64,000 nt of DNA, taken from the NCBI GenBank assembly GCA_030152305.1, contig JASKOM010000001.1, positions 62,001 through 126,000 on the forward strand. The letters run 5' to 3'. The position numbers and the translations under genes were made by a program. Under the pieces are notes generated by a model. That model made no database searches and was not told the origin of the DNA. It was given only the letters and a program-made list of their open reading frames with translations. Each line of letters starts with the position of its first letter. The first letter of the stretch is position 1. Below are positions 57,546 through 64,000 of the stretch, piece after piece. Origin of the DNA: Campylobacterota bacterium (lineage in GTDB: Bacteria; Campylobacterota; Campylobacteria; Campylobacterales; Thiovulaceae).

Positions 57546-58181
57546 ATGAAGACAAATCAGATCAAAGTTCAAGAAATTGTTATTTCAATTTCAAAAGTAA
57601 ATGAAGAAAATTTTATTTCTTTAACAGACATGGCTAAATATAAAAATGCCGATAAGCCAGATAATGTAATCCGAAATTGGATAAAAACTCAAAAAACGAT
57701 AGAGTTTTTGTCAGCTTGGGAAGAGGTTTTTAATCAAGATTTTAAACCTGTCATCAATGAAATATTTAACACTAATTATAGTTTAACCACGAAGAAATGG
57801 ATCAATTTAACAAATGCAATTGGTATAAATTCTAAATCAGGAAGATATGGCGGAACTTATGCTCATATTGATATCGCTCTTGAATTTGAAAAATGGCTAA
57901 AAACAACTAGATATAATTTTCCTGAAGGTATTTATATTATCAAAACAAATGAGTTCTATAAAATTGGGCGAACGAACAATATTAAAAGACGAATAAAAGA
58001 ACTTGAATCTCTTAATCCGTTTGATGTCGAATTGATTTTATATCAAAAAAAATTGTATTCAAGAACAGTTGAAGCATTTTTACATGCTGAATTTCGTGAC
58101 AAAAATATAAAAGGTGAATGGTTCAAGCTATCAGAATTAGATTTAATGTTGATTAAATCTAAACTTGAACAATTCGAATAA
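57546..58181 (+). CDS. KilA-N / T5orf172 fusion protein
   Basis: This 211-residue protein has an N-terminal KilA-N domain (FISLTDMAKYKNADKPDNVI, IRNWIKTQKTIEFLSAWEE, GRYGGTYAHIDIALEFEKWL) followed by a T5orf172 module (GIYIIKTNEFYKIGRTNNIKRRIKELE ... GEWFKLSELDLMLI). The second half aligns by eye with the C-terminus of the 21.1 kb protein. ATG 57540, the position matching the 21.1 kb start, reads ATG CCA TGA and stops at once, so translation uses ATG 57546, one base inside an ATGA overlap. The downstream remnant at 58186 suggests the module was inserted into a normal KilA-N gene. Confidence 0.8.
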   Translation: MKTNQIKVQEIVISISKVNEENFISLTDMAKYKNADKPDNVIRNWIKTQKTIEFLSAWEEVFNQDFKPVINEIFNTNYSLTTKKWINLTNAIGINSKSGRYGGTYAHIDIALEFEKWLKTTRYNFPEGIYIIKTNEFYKIGRTNNIKRRIKELESLNPFDVELILYQKKLYSRTVEAFLHAEFRDKNIKGEWFKLSELDLMLIKSKLEQFE

Positions 58182-58185
58182 TTAA

Positions 58186-58383
58186 AATCCAGATAAGCCA
58201 TCTGATACGAATATTCGCGATTATGCTTCAATTGACGAATTAATCGTTTTATCAAACTTAGAAGTTCTGAATTCAAAAATGATTGAAAATAATATTCCGA
58301 AAAAAGAACGATTTGATGCTTTGGTAACAACTGCTGTTTCACAACTTCGTATTTTTGCAAACTTAAAATCTATCGAATTGTAA
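58186..58383 (+). pseudogene. Stranded C-terminal end of a KilA-N protein
   Basis: Starting 5 nt after the fusion gene stop, in another frame, 65 open codons read NPDKPSDTNIRDYASIDELI, then VLSNLEVLNSKMIENNIPKK, ending KSIEL and TAA. This matches the usual tail of KilA-N proteins, with its Y-A-x-x-D-E-L-x-V-L-S-N-L-E block followed by helical K-x-R-x-x-x-L. There is no start codon or ribosome site. It is the orphaned original 3' end. Confidence 0.75.
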
Positions 58384-58390
58384 ATTCTCC

Positions 58391-58470
58391 GTCATCCCAA
58401 AGTGAAACCTGTCATCCCGAATTCATTTCGGGATCTAATTTAATTTGAAAAAAGACCATGAAATAAGCTA
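58391..58470. repeat. Dispersed repeat, left copy of a 43-bp direct repeat
   Basis: GTCATCCCGAATTCATTTCGGGAT forms a hairpin (CCCGAA/TTCGGG). From 58425 to 58467, 43 bases are identical to 59260-59302. The two copies bracket the next KilA-N gene. A TACAAT -10 box (58559) follows for that gene. Confidence 0.8.
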
Positions 58471-58580
58471 TATAAAATTTATATTTTACTCTTGAATTAA
58501 TGAAAAAAACATAATATACTTTCAATTAATGATTTTTTCAGTTATTTATGTAAAAAATATACAATAGATTAGGATTGATT

Positions 58581-59240
58581 TTGAAGACAGATCAAAGATT
58601 AGAGATTGCTTTCGATGGTATTTTGTTTGCTCAAGATATGCACTCGAAAATGATTTATGTTAATGAATTAGAGGTTCAAATTTTACAGCAAACAGGACTT
58701 CTTGACAAAAGATTTAATATTTTTATGACAAGAAAAGACACTCAAGAATTTATAGAAGCATTAAAAACTTCTGAAAAGTTAGAAGATTCTGAAGTGGTTT
58801 TTGGACGAGGGCAAACAAAGCGAATTCATCATCTTTTGGCTTTTAAGTTTGCAACTTGGGTTTCAAAAGAGTTTGAAATTAAAGTTTATAAATTTTTCAT
58901 GGAACATTATCCAACAATTCGAGAACTTGGTGGCGATCGTTATAATGAATTCAGAATGAATTTTCTTCCTCAAATTTATAATGGTGATAATGCAAACTGG
59001 GTAATTATTAATATGAATATTTATATAAATTCAGTGCTTGAAAAAGAAAATGGCTGGAATAAACAAACAAAATTAGAATACAAAGCTCGAGATTATATTT
59101 ATTCTCATATTATGCTCGACATCAAAAGAGGAATGCGACCTCAAACCAGACAATTGATTTCTAATTTTATAAATGAACGAATCGATTATCATTTTGAATC
59201 TTTGTTAATGCTTGAAAATATAGAATCTCATAAATCTTAA
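58581..59240 (+). CDS. KilA-N-like DNA-binding protein
   Basis: This 219-residue protein starts at TTG 58581, 6 nt after AGGA (TTG 58575 is too close to it). Residues 20-115 resemble the KilA-N core: HSKMIYVNELEVQILQQTG, NIFMTRKDTQEFIEAL, FGRGQTKRIHHLLAFKFATW and VSKEFEIKVYKFFMEHYP. The C-terminal half is helical (WNKQTKLEYKARDYIYSHIM). No nuclease module is visible. It is flanked by 43-bp direct repeats, so the unit behaves like a cassette. Confidence 0.7.
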   Translation: MKTDQRLEIAFDGILFAQDMHSKMIYVNELEVQILQQTGLLDKRFNIFMTRKDTQEFIEALKTSEKLEDSEVVFGRGQTKRIHHLLAFKFATWVSKEFEIKVYKFFMEHYPTIRELGGDRYNEFRMNFLPQIYNGDNANWVIINMNIYINSVLEKENGWNKQTKLEYKARDYIYSHIMLDIKRGMRPQTRQLISNFINERIDYHFESLLMLENIESHKS

Positions 59241-59340
59241 AACCAGTTATCCCGAATTTATTTCGGGATCTAATTTAATTTGAAAAAAGACCATGAAATA
59301 AGTTACAAGAGCTATCGCTTCAGGGAGACTGTTTTTTATA
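59241..59340. repeat. Dispersed repeat, right copy of the 43-bp direct repeat
   Basis: ATCCCGAA/TTTCGGGAT hairpin followed by the 43 bases shared with 58425-58467 (59260-59302), then GTTACAAGAGCTATCGCTTC, similar to the 20.92 and 22.31 kb copies. The remaining stretch to 59493 holds no gene I can support. Confidence 0.8.
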
Positions 59341-59493
59341 CTGTTTGCTTTTTCACGGAATTGTTGCTGACTATTCAATACGAATTATTCAAATTTATTT
59401 TATAAAAAATATAAAAACTAGCAATAAATTCGTCGGAAATAGCCTGTTGTTATTCCGCAAAATGATGTTTGATTTTTGTTGTTTTATTCAAAA

Positions 59494-60627
59494 TTATTTC
59501 AAATCCCTTACACAAACCACGAAAAGAACATCTGTCTGACTAGCCCAAAAGTCACGTCCATCAGTGAAATAAACGAACCATGAAAGGGAGCTATAAGCTT
59601 TGCTTATAGTTGATGACCACAACCAAGAGTCAATAATTGTATTAAACGAGCTATTGACAGACGGATATGTTGTTTTTCGTTGATCTGTTATTGAATAAAG
59701 TTCGCCGATATTTGGAAGTCGCCAATCTGAATTGCCACCAAAAGATAAGTCAGAACAGTAAGTTTTTGCACTTGACCAAGTCATAGAATTTGCTGAAGTT
59801 TGATCCTGCCACATTAGACCATTTGAGTTGTCCGTAACTAAGTTTTTGCTGTCATCCCGAGAATAGTTTATATCTTCATAACTACTATCACCAGCCACAC
59901 ATCTAGCATAAAAATTGATTGTTTTAGGATGCCAACTGTTACAACATTCGGCAAAATTGACAGTCCAACCGTAGCTTTCACTATCTGAATAATTAACACT
60001 TTGATTTGACCAATATTTACTGCTTTGTGTATTTTGGAAAACTGGATTAATTGCTGGATTTGAGCGGTTTCTATCTGCTAAATACCAAAGCTCTTTATTT
60101 GTTGGAACTCGCCAATCTGATATTCCATCAAGTTCTAAATTTGAACAATAAGCTTCAGCTTGAGAAAAATTGCCTTCAAAAACTGTTGATTGATCTTCCC
60201 ATTTCAAACCTGAAACATGATCAGTAACAACATTTCCAGTTCGTGAGAAATTAGCTTCAACATTTAAAAATTTGCGACCTAACGAAGTTGAGTTTGTTGA
60301 ACTACTATTTGCTTCTTTTAGTTCAACTTCGATTTTTTCACCATCATTGAGAATCCAAAAACCTGATTTTCTTTCAACTTTTGAAATTTGAGTGTAGTTT
60401 GTTTTTGAGATTTTATCTTTGTAAGTTTGGTTATTGCCATAAACTAACCAATTTTTTGAACTATTATCATATAACCAAGCTAAATTAATTTGTGGATATG
60501 ATGCAAAAGTTTTATTTAAATCTATTGATACGACACTCCCGAATAAATTCCAGCCTTTCTCGACTGTTATCGTTTCTGAAAATAACGATGTGGCTATTCC
60601 AACTATCGGAACTAATATTTTCTTCAT
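59494..60627 (-). CDS. Exported DUF1566 (Lcl) protein with one GWNL module
   Basis: This 377-residue protein has an N-terminal signal peptide (ILVPIVGIATSLFSE). One GWNL module follows (GWNLFGSVVSIDL ... KSGFWILNDGE) and then two DUF1566/Lcl repeats (VSGLKWEDQ ... AYCSNLELDGISDWRVPTNK, and NGLMWQDQ ... YCSDLSFGGNSDWRLPNIGE). Conserved cysteines and W-R-x-P-x-x-x-E-L cores are present in both. DUF1566 resembles C-type-lectin-like surface modules. The first module is shared with the propeller protein at 35 kb. A palindrome CTATAAGC-AAA-GCTTATAG lies inside the coding region. Confidence 0.82.
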   Translation of the reverse strand: MKKILVPIVGIATSLFSETITVEKGWNLFGSVVSIDLNKTFASYPQINLAWLYDNSSKNWLVYGNNQTYKDKISKTNYTQISKVERKSGFWILNDGEKIEVELKEANSSSTNSTSLGRKFLNVEANFSRTGNVVTDHVSGLKWEDQSTVFEGNFSQAEAYCSNLELDGISDWRVPTNKELWYLADRNRSNPAINPVFQNTQSSKYWSNQSVNYSDSESYGWTVNFAECCNSWHPKTINFYARCVAGDSSYEDINYSRDDSKNLVTDNSNGLMWQDQTSANSMTWSSAKTYCSDLSFGGNSDWRLPNIGELYSITDQRKTTYPSVNSSFNTIIDSWLWSSTISKAYSSLSWFVYFTDGRDFWASQTDVLFVVCVRDLK

Positions 60628-60768
60628 TTTCTTAAAAGATTCCTTTATAAATAAAAATTAGCTAATTATATATTTAATTTTGTTATTAAACCGAAATTTA
60701 TTATCGAGATAACTCTTATTAATTGACTCGATATAATTTTGGACAATTAAATTTAAACAGAGGTAGAA

Positions 60769-62046
60769 ATGCAATCTTTAGAAATTAAAGGCGGTTTGAA
60801 ATTAAAAGGTGAAGTTGAAATTTCAGGTTCGAAAAATTCGGCTTTACCGTTAATTGCTTTAACGATTTTGTCAAATCGTGAAGTTCAACTTGAAAATGTG
60901 CCAAATGTCGTTGATATAAAAACTTTGACGAAACTTCTTCAAATGCTTGGAGCTGAAGCACAATTTGGCGGAACAGAAAATAATATTTTAAAAATAGACT
61001 CAAAAAATATTAATAAAACTGTTGCTACTTATGATATTGTCAAAACGATGAGAGCATCGATTCTCGTTCTTGGACCACTTTTAGCTCGATTTGGTCATTG
61101 CGATGTATCGCTTCCGGGTGGTTGTGCAATTGGCGCTCGACCTGTTGATTTGCATTTAAAAGCACTTGAACAAATGGGTGCAACAATCGAAATCGAAGAT
61201 GGCTATGTCAAAGCACGAGCCGAAAATGGCTTAATCGGTGCTGATATTTTTTTCGAGAAAAAAACGGTTACGGGAACTGAAAATATCGTTATGGCGGCGG
61301 CACTTGCTCGTGGAAAAACTCGTTTATTTAATTGTGCTTTAGAGCCTGAAGTTGTTCAAACTTGCGAAGCTTTAAAAGATGCAGGTGTTAAAATTACTGG
61401 AATCGGAACTGAAACAATCGAAGTCGAAGGAACAGATCGAGAATTATTAAATATCGAGAAAATTCGAGTTATTCCTGATCGAATCGAAGCGGGAACTTAT
61501 CTTGTTGCTGGTGCAATAACAAATAGCGAAATCACGATTACAAATAGCGAATCAAATCATATTGGAGCAATTATCGATAAATTGGTTGAAATGGGCTTTT
61601 CGTTTCATATAAAAGATGATCGAATTACGATAATTCCAGCATTAAAAATAAAACCTGTTGAAATAATCACAGCTGAATATCCACTTTTCCCGACTGATAT
61701 GCAGGCACAATTTGTTGCTCTCGCAACTCAATCAAATGGAACAAGTGTTATCGAAGAAAGACTTTTCGAAAATCGATTTATGCATGTCAGCGAATTAAAT
61801 AGATTAGGTGCTGATATAAAAATTAGTCATAATCGAGTTTCGATTCACGGCGGACGAGAATTACACGGTGCTGATATGATGGCAACAGATTTACGAGCAA
61901 GTAGCGCACTTGTTCTTGCTGGATTAGTTGCAAAAGGAACAAGTCGAGTTCATCGAATTTATCATCTCGATCGAGGCTATCAAAATCTTGAGAAAAAATT
62001 CTTAGGACTTGGAGCAAATATTAAACGAATCAAAGGAATTTTATAA
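60769..62046 (+). CDS. murA: UDP-N-acetylglucosamine 1-carboxyvinyltransferase
   Basis: MurA adds enolpyruvate to UDP-GlcNAc, the first committed peptidoglycan step and the fosfomycin target. The 425-residue protein has the [12 protein letters not shown] start, [37 protein letters not shown] (with the catalytic loop Cys in PGGCAIG), and [18 protein letters not shown]. It heads the murA-HAD-thiS-rsmE cluster. Confidence 0.97.
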   Translation: MQSLEIKGGLKLKGEVEISGSKNSALPLIALTILSNREVQLENVPNVVDIKTLTKLLQMLGAEAQFGGTENNILKIDSKNINKTVATYDIVKTMRASILVLGPLLARFGHCDVSLPGGCAIGARPVDLHLKALEQMGATIEIEDGYVKARAENGLIGADIFFEKKTVTGTENIVMAAALARGKTRLFNCALEPEVVQTCEALKDAGVKITGIGTETIEVEGTDRELLNIEKIRVIPDRIEAGTYLVAGAITNSEITITNSESNHIGAIIDKLVEMGFSFHIKDDRITIIPALKIKPVEIITAEYPLFPTDMQAQFVALATQSNGTSVIEERLFENRFMHVSELNRLGADIKISHNRVSIHGGRELHGADMMATDLRASSALVLAGLVAKGTSRVHRIYHLDRGYQNLEKKFLGLGANIKRIKGIL

Positions 62047-62049
62047 ATC

Positions 62050-62802
62050 ATGTTTTTTATAGATGTTCAAGGAACTTTAATTAACGATATCGATAAAAGT
62101 CCAATTGCTGGAGCAATCGGTTTTATTGATAGATTAAATCGCAAAAATGTCAAATATGCAATCGTTACGAATAATACGAAAGAACCAAGTCATAAATTTA
62201 TAACTTATTTAAAAAGTATTGGCTTTAAATTTGACGAAAATAATTATATTGATCCGTTAATGGTCTTAAATAGTGTTTTAAAAAGTCGAGAAATTCGAGC
62301 TTACGGTATGCCAAGTTTTATCGAAACTTTAAATGAAATGGGTTATAACACAAAGTCAGATCAACCTGAAGCGATTTTAATTAGTGTTAAACAAGATTAC
62401 ACCTCATCGGAATTTGCTGAAATGATCGAATTTGTTTTAAATGGAGCTGAAATTTACGGTATGCACAAAACTTCGATTTATATAAAAGAAGGCAAAAGAT
62501 ATCCGGGAGTTGGTGCAATTCTTGAAATGATCCGTTTCGCAACTGGCAAAGATTATAAAATTATTGGAAAACCAAGTGAATTATTTTATGAACGAGCAAA
62601 AAATATAATTGGTGCAGAAAATTTTAGTCAAATTACGATGATTAGCGATGATTGGATTGGCGATTTAATCGGTGCGGGTGAATTAGGCATGAAAAAAATT
62701 CTTGTTCTAAGTGGCAAAATAAAAAAACGAGATGAGGTAATCGGTATTGGTTCTATTAAACCTGACCGAATCGTTAATACGATTGGAGAAGTTTTAGTAT
62801 GA
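62050..62802 (+). CDS. HAD-IIA family hydrolase-like protein with altered motif I
   Basis: This 250-residue protein resembles NagD-type sugar phosphatases: VTNNTKEPS (motif II), KIIGKPSELFYERA (motif III) and MISDDWIGDLIGAGELGMKKILV (motif IV). Motif I reads FIDVQGTLI, so the usual D-x-D becomes D-x-Q and the acid/base Asp is missing. This suggests loss of classical phosphatase activity or a different reaction. It is 3 nt after murA and overlaps thiS by 4 nt. Two GATGAGGT copies (62401, 62731). Confidence 0.8.
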   Translation: MFFIDVQGTLINDIDKSPIAGAIGFIDRLNRKNVKYAIVTNNTKEPSHKFITYLKSIGFKFDENNYIDPLMVLNSVLKSREIRAYGMPSFIETLNEMGYNTKSDQPEAILISVKQDYTSSEFAEMIEFVLNGAEIYGMHKTSIYIKEGKRYPGVGAILEMIRFATGKDYKIIGKPSELFYERAKNIIGAENFSQITMISDDWIGDLIGAGELGMKKILVLSGKIKKRDEVIGIGSIKPDRIVNTIGEVLV

Positions 62803-62999
62803 ACATAATCGTCAATGGCGATAAAATGGAAGTCGAAGAAAATATCTCGATTGATCAGCTTATCGATTTTTTAGGCATTCGTGAGCGAACAATGGCAACA
62901 GCCGTAAATATGAAAATCATCAAAGAATGGGATTGGATCGGTTACACTTTGAATGAAGACGACAAAGTCGAGTTTTTAGAATTTGTCGGTGGTGGTTGA
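62799..62999 (+). CDS. thiS: Sulfur-carrier protein ThiS
   Basis: This 66-residue beta-grasp protein ends in Gly-Gly-Gly (EFLEFVGGG), whose terminal GG is adenylated and thiocarboxylated to deliver sulfur for the thiamine thiazole ring. It overlaps both neighbours by 4 nt. ThiF and ThiG are not in the window. Confidence 0.88.
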   Translation: MNIIVNGDKMEVEENISIDQLIDFLGIRERTMATAVNMKIIKEWDWIGYTLNEDDKVEFLEFVGGG

Positions 63000-63673
63000 T
63001 GCAATTTATTTTTTTTCAAAATGCTGGAAATGAAATTATTGAATTTGACGGCGAAATTTATAATTATATTTTTAAAGTTCGACGGCATAAAATTAATGAA
63101 ATTGTAAATATTAGATCTTCTGTCGTTGAACATTCGGAGATTTTATATAAATATAAGATTATCGAAATAAATAAACGAAGTGCAAAATTAGAATTAATTG
63201 ATCGTCATGAAAATTTTGAAATTCGAGATAAAAAAATAGTTGCTGGTTGGTGCATAACTGATTCGCAAACTATCGAAAAAAATCTTCCTGCTTTGAATGA
63301 ATTGGGAGTTGATATTTTGTATTTAATTAAATGTCAATTTTCACAAGGCGACTTTCGAGCTGATTTTGATCGATATTCGAGAATTTTACAAAGTTCATCG
63401 ATGCAATGCGGTCGATACGATTTTATAAAAATATACGAAATCGAATCGATAAATAAATTTATTGAACTTTTTCCTGATTCGATTGCTATCGATTTTTCAG
63501 AAAATAAATTATCTGAAATAAAAAATATTAATAATATTTCGTTGATAATTGGCCCAGAAGGCGGGTTTCATGCGAATGAACGAGAAAGTTTTAAAAATAT
63601 TTGTGGTTTAAATTCGAAATATATTTTAAAAAGTAGCACAGCGATTATTTCAGCTGTGTCAAAAATATTATAA
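62996..63673 (+). CDS. rsmE: 16S rRNA (uracil1498-N3)-methyltransferase
   Basis: RsmE methylates U1498 of 16S rRNA. The 225-residue SPOUT-fold protein has an N-terminal PUA-like region (FKVRRHKINEIVNIRS), and the SAM-binding knot at SLIIGPEGGFHANERES followed by YILKSSTAIISAVSKIL. It overlaps thiS by 4 nt. Confidence 0.92.
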   Translation: MMQFIFFQNAGNEIIEFDGEIYNYIFKVRRHKINEIVNIRSSVVEHSEILYKYKIIEINKRSAKLELIDRHENFEIRDKKIVAGWCITDSQTIEKNLPALNELGVDILYLIKCQFSQGDFRADFDRYSRILQSSSMQCGRYDFIKIYEIESINKFIELFPDSIAIDFSENKLSEIKNINNISLIIGPEGGFHANERESFKNICGLNSKYILKSSTAIISAVSKIL

Positions 63674-63694
63674 ATTAAAGAAAGAAAAATAATT

Positions 63695-64000
63695 ATGGTT
63701 AAAGTGGCTATTTTTGGAGTCGGAACTGTTGGAGAATCTGTCATAAAGATTTTGCAAGAAAACCGCGAAATTATAAAGGCAAGATCAGGTAAAGAAATTG
63801 TTCCTGCTATTGGAGTTGTAAAAAATTTAAATAAAAAAAGAGCTGTTAATAATATTGAATTAACAGATTCATATGAAGAAGCTCTTAATCGAAATGATAT
63901 TGATATCGTCGTTGAATTAATGGGCGGTGTCGAAGAACCTTTGAAAATTGTTCGAAATGCTCTTAAATTGGGCAAACCTGTTGTTACCGCAAATAAGGCA
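63695..64000 (+). CDS. hom: Homoserine dehydrogenase (N-terminal part)
   Basis: ATG 63695 behind AAAGAAAG opens a frame that stays open to the window edge. It reads VKVAIFGVGTVGESVIKIL (NAD(P)-binding GxGxxG), then DIDIVVELMGGVEEPLKIVR and GKPVVTANKA. These are the homoserine dehydrogenase nucleotide-binding and lysine segments for the aspartate-to-threonine/methionine branch. The C-terminal two-thirds lie outside. Confidence 0.93.
   Translation, partial: MVKVAIFGVGTVGESVIKILQENREIIKARSGKEIVPAIGVVKNLNKKRAVNNIELTDSYEEALNRNDIDIVVELMGGVEEPLKIVRNALKLGKPVVTANKA

Larger units (their letters stand above)
918..62738. repeat. Overrepresented octamer GATGAGGT, candidate DNA uptake sequence (35 copies)
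   Basis: Plus-strand copies start at 7780, 9487, 13334, 17895, 20858, 25934, 30171, 33679, 39210, 42840, 43769, 45134, 46848, 48082, 50179, 52183, 54383 and 62731. Minus-strand copies (read as ACCTCATC) start at 918, 6346, 8777, 11804, 15851, 17498, 28067, 32515, 35778, 37881, 40611, 43744, 43909, 47372, 50930, 54365 and 62401. Twenty-five of the 35 are preceded by C, giving CGATGAGGT. At the visible base composition about one copy would be expected. Counted by eye, so a few could be missed. Confidence 0.85.

Noticed and set aside
56367-59240. Complete prophage
   Set aside because: Only antirepressor/KilA-N type genes occur. There is no integrase, terminase, capsid, tail or lysis gene and no att duplication at a tRNA.
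59345-59539. 64-codon ORF after the KilA-N cassette
   Set aside because: No ribosome site, no recognisable domain, and it runs into the 3' end of the opposite DUF1566 gene.
918-62738. GATGAGGT as a Chi-like or segregation (KOPS) site
   Set aside because: Such sites are strongly biased to one strand of a replichore. The copies here are split 18 to 17 and mixed along the whole window.
1-64000. CRISPR array
   Set aside because: No regularly spaced 25-40 bp direct repeats with unique spacers and no cas genes. The only exact long repeats are a single 135-bp tandem pair and one 43-bp direct pair.

Overview
The window is very AT-rich chromosomal DNA from a Campylobacterota (epsilonproteobacterial) bacterium. 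The gene set supports this: an LptF/G permease beside RecG, FlgM-FlgN-FlgK, HDOD and CheX signalling proteins, HldD, an ActP/DUF485 pair, and trp genes scattered rather than in one operon. I cannot fix the genus. Most of the window is ordinary housekeeping DNA, interrupted by several accessory pockets.

Layout. 1-3.4 kb: dnaB (partial) diverges from an HDOD/CheX signalling pair. 3.4-3.9 kb: five tRNA genes (Leu, Arg, Arg, His, Pro), all on the minus strand. 4.0-6.2 kb: an MBOAT O-acyltransferase gene with two compensating frameshifts, followed by an SGNH-like partner. 6.4-19.8 kb: ribH-nusB-polA, yceI, a hybrid histidine kinase, dnaX, recG, lptF, a ferredoxin-like protein, a TorD chaperone and trpA. 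20-23 kb: small membrane genes, then a KilA-N/T5orf172 accessory gene with an exact internal duplication, dispersed repeats and an XRE regulator. 23-31.8 kb: nadB, flgM-flgN-flgK, a methyltransferase, a pseudopilin-like protein, purU, an MscS channel and serB. 31.9-43.7 kb: a SpoIIE-type phosphatase, a MarR regulator, a secreted beta-propeller protein and a 2015-residue SslE/AcfD-like M60 lipoprotein. 43.8-52.8 kb: hldD, a ZorA/ZorB-like motor pair, acetate permease genes, a porin, trpD and bioA. 52.8-56 kb: a structured element with a small RHH gene, then a RiPP-like locus (SbmA-like transporter, two short cysteine-rich precursor genes, radical SAM/SPASM enzyme). 56-59.3 kb: three antirepressor/KilA-N genes with hairpins and dispersed repeats. 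59.5-64 kb: a secreted DUF1566 protein, then murA, a HAD protein, thiS, rsmE and hom (partial).

Two observations stand out. First, the octamer GATGAGGT (most often CGATGAGGT) occurs 35 times by my reading where chance predicts about one. It lies equally on both strands, forms inverted pairs in intergenic terminators, recruits rare codons inside genes and is absent from the antirepressor islands. These are the properties of a DNA uptake sequence, and I know of none described for Campylobacterota. Second, two unannotated 27- and 29-codon genes sit directly after a radical SAM/SPASM gene. Both encode peptides ending in the same CNx(L/F)LCLLFC core behind a shared MK(K/R)ST(I/V)TL leader, and an SbmA/BacA-like peptide transporter follows. 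This looks like an undescribed ribosomal natural-product system.

A third theme is modular mobility. T5orf172 nuclease-like modules appear to have been spliced into KilA-N genes, leaving the original 3' ends stranded downstream.
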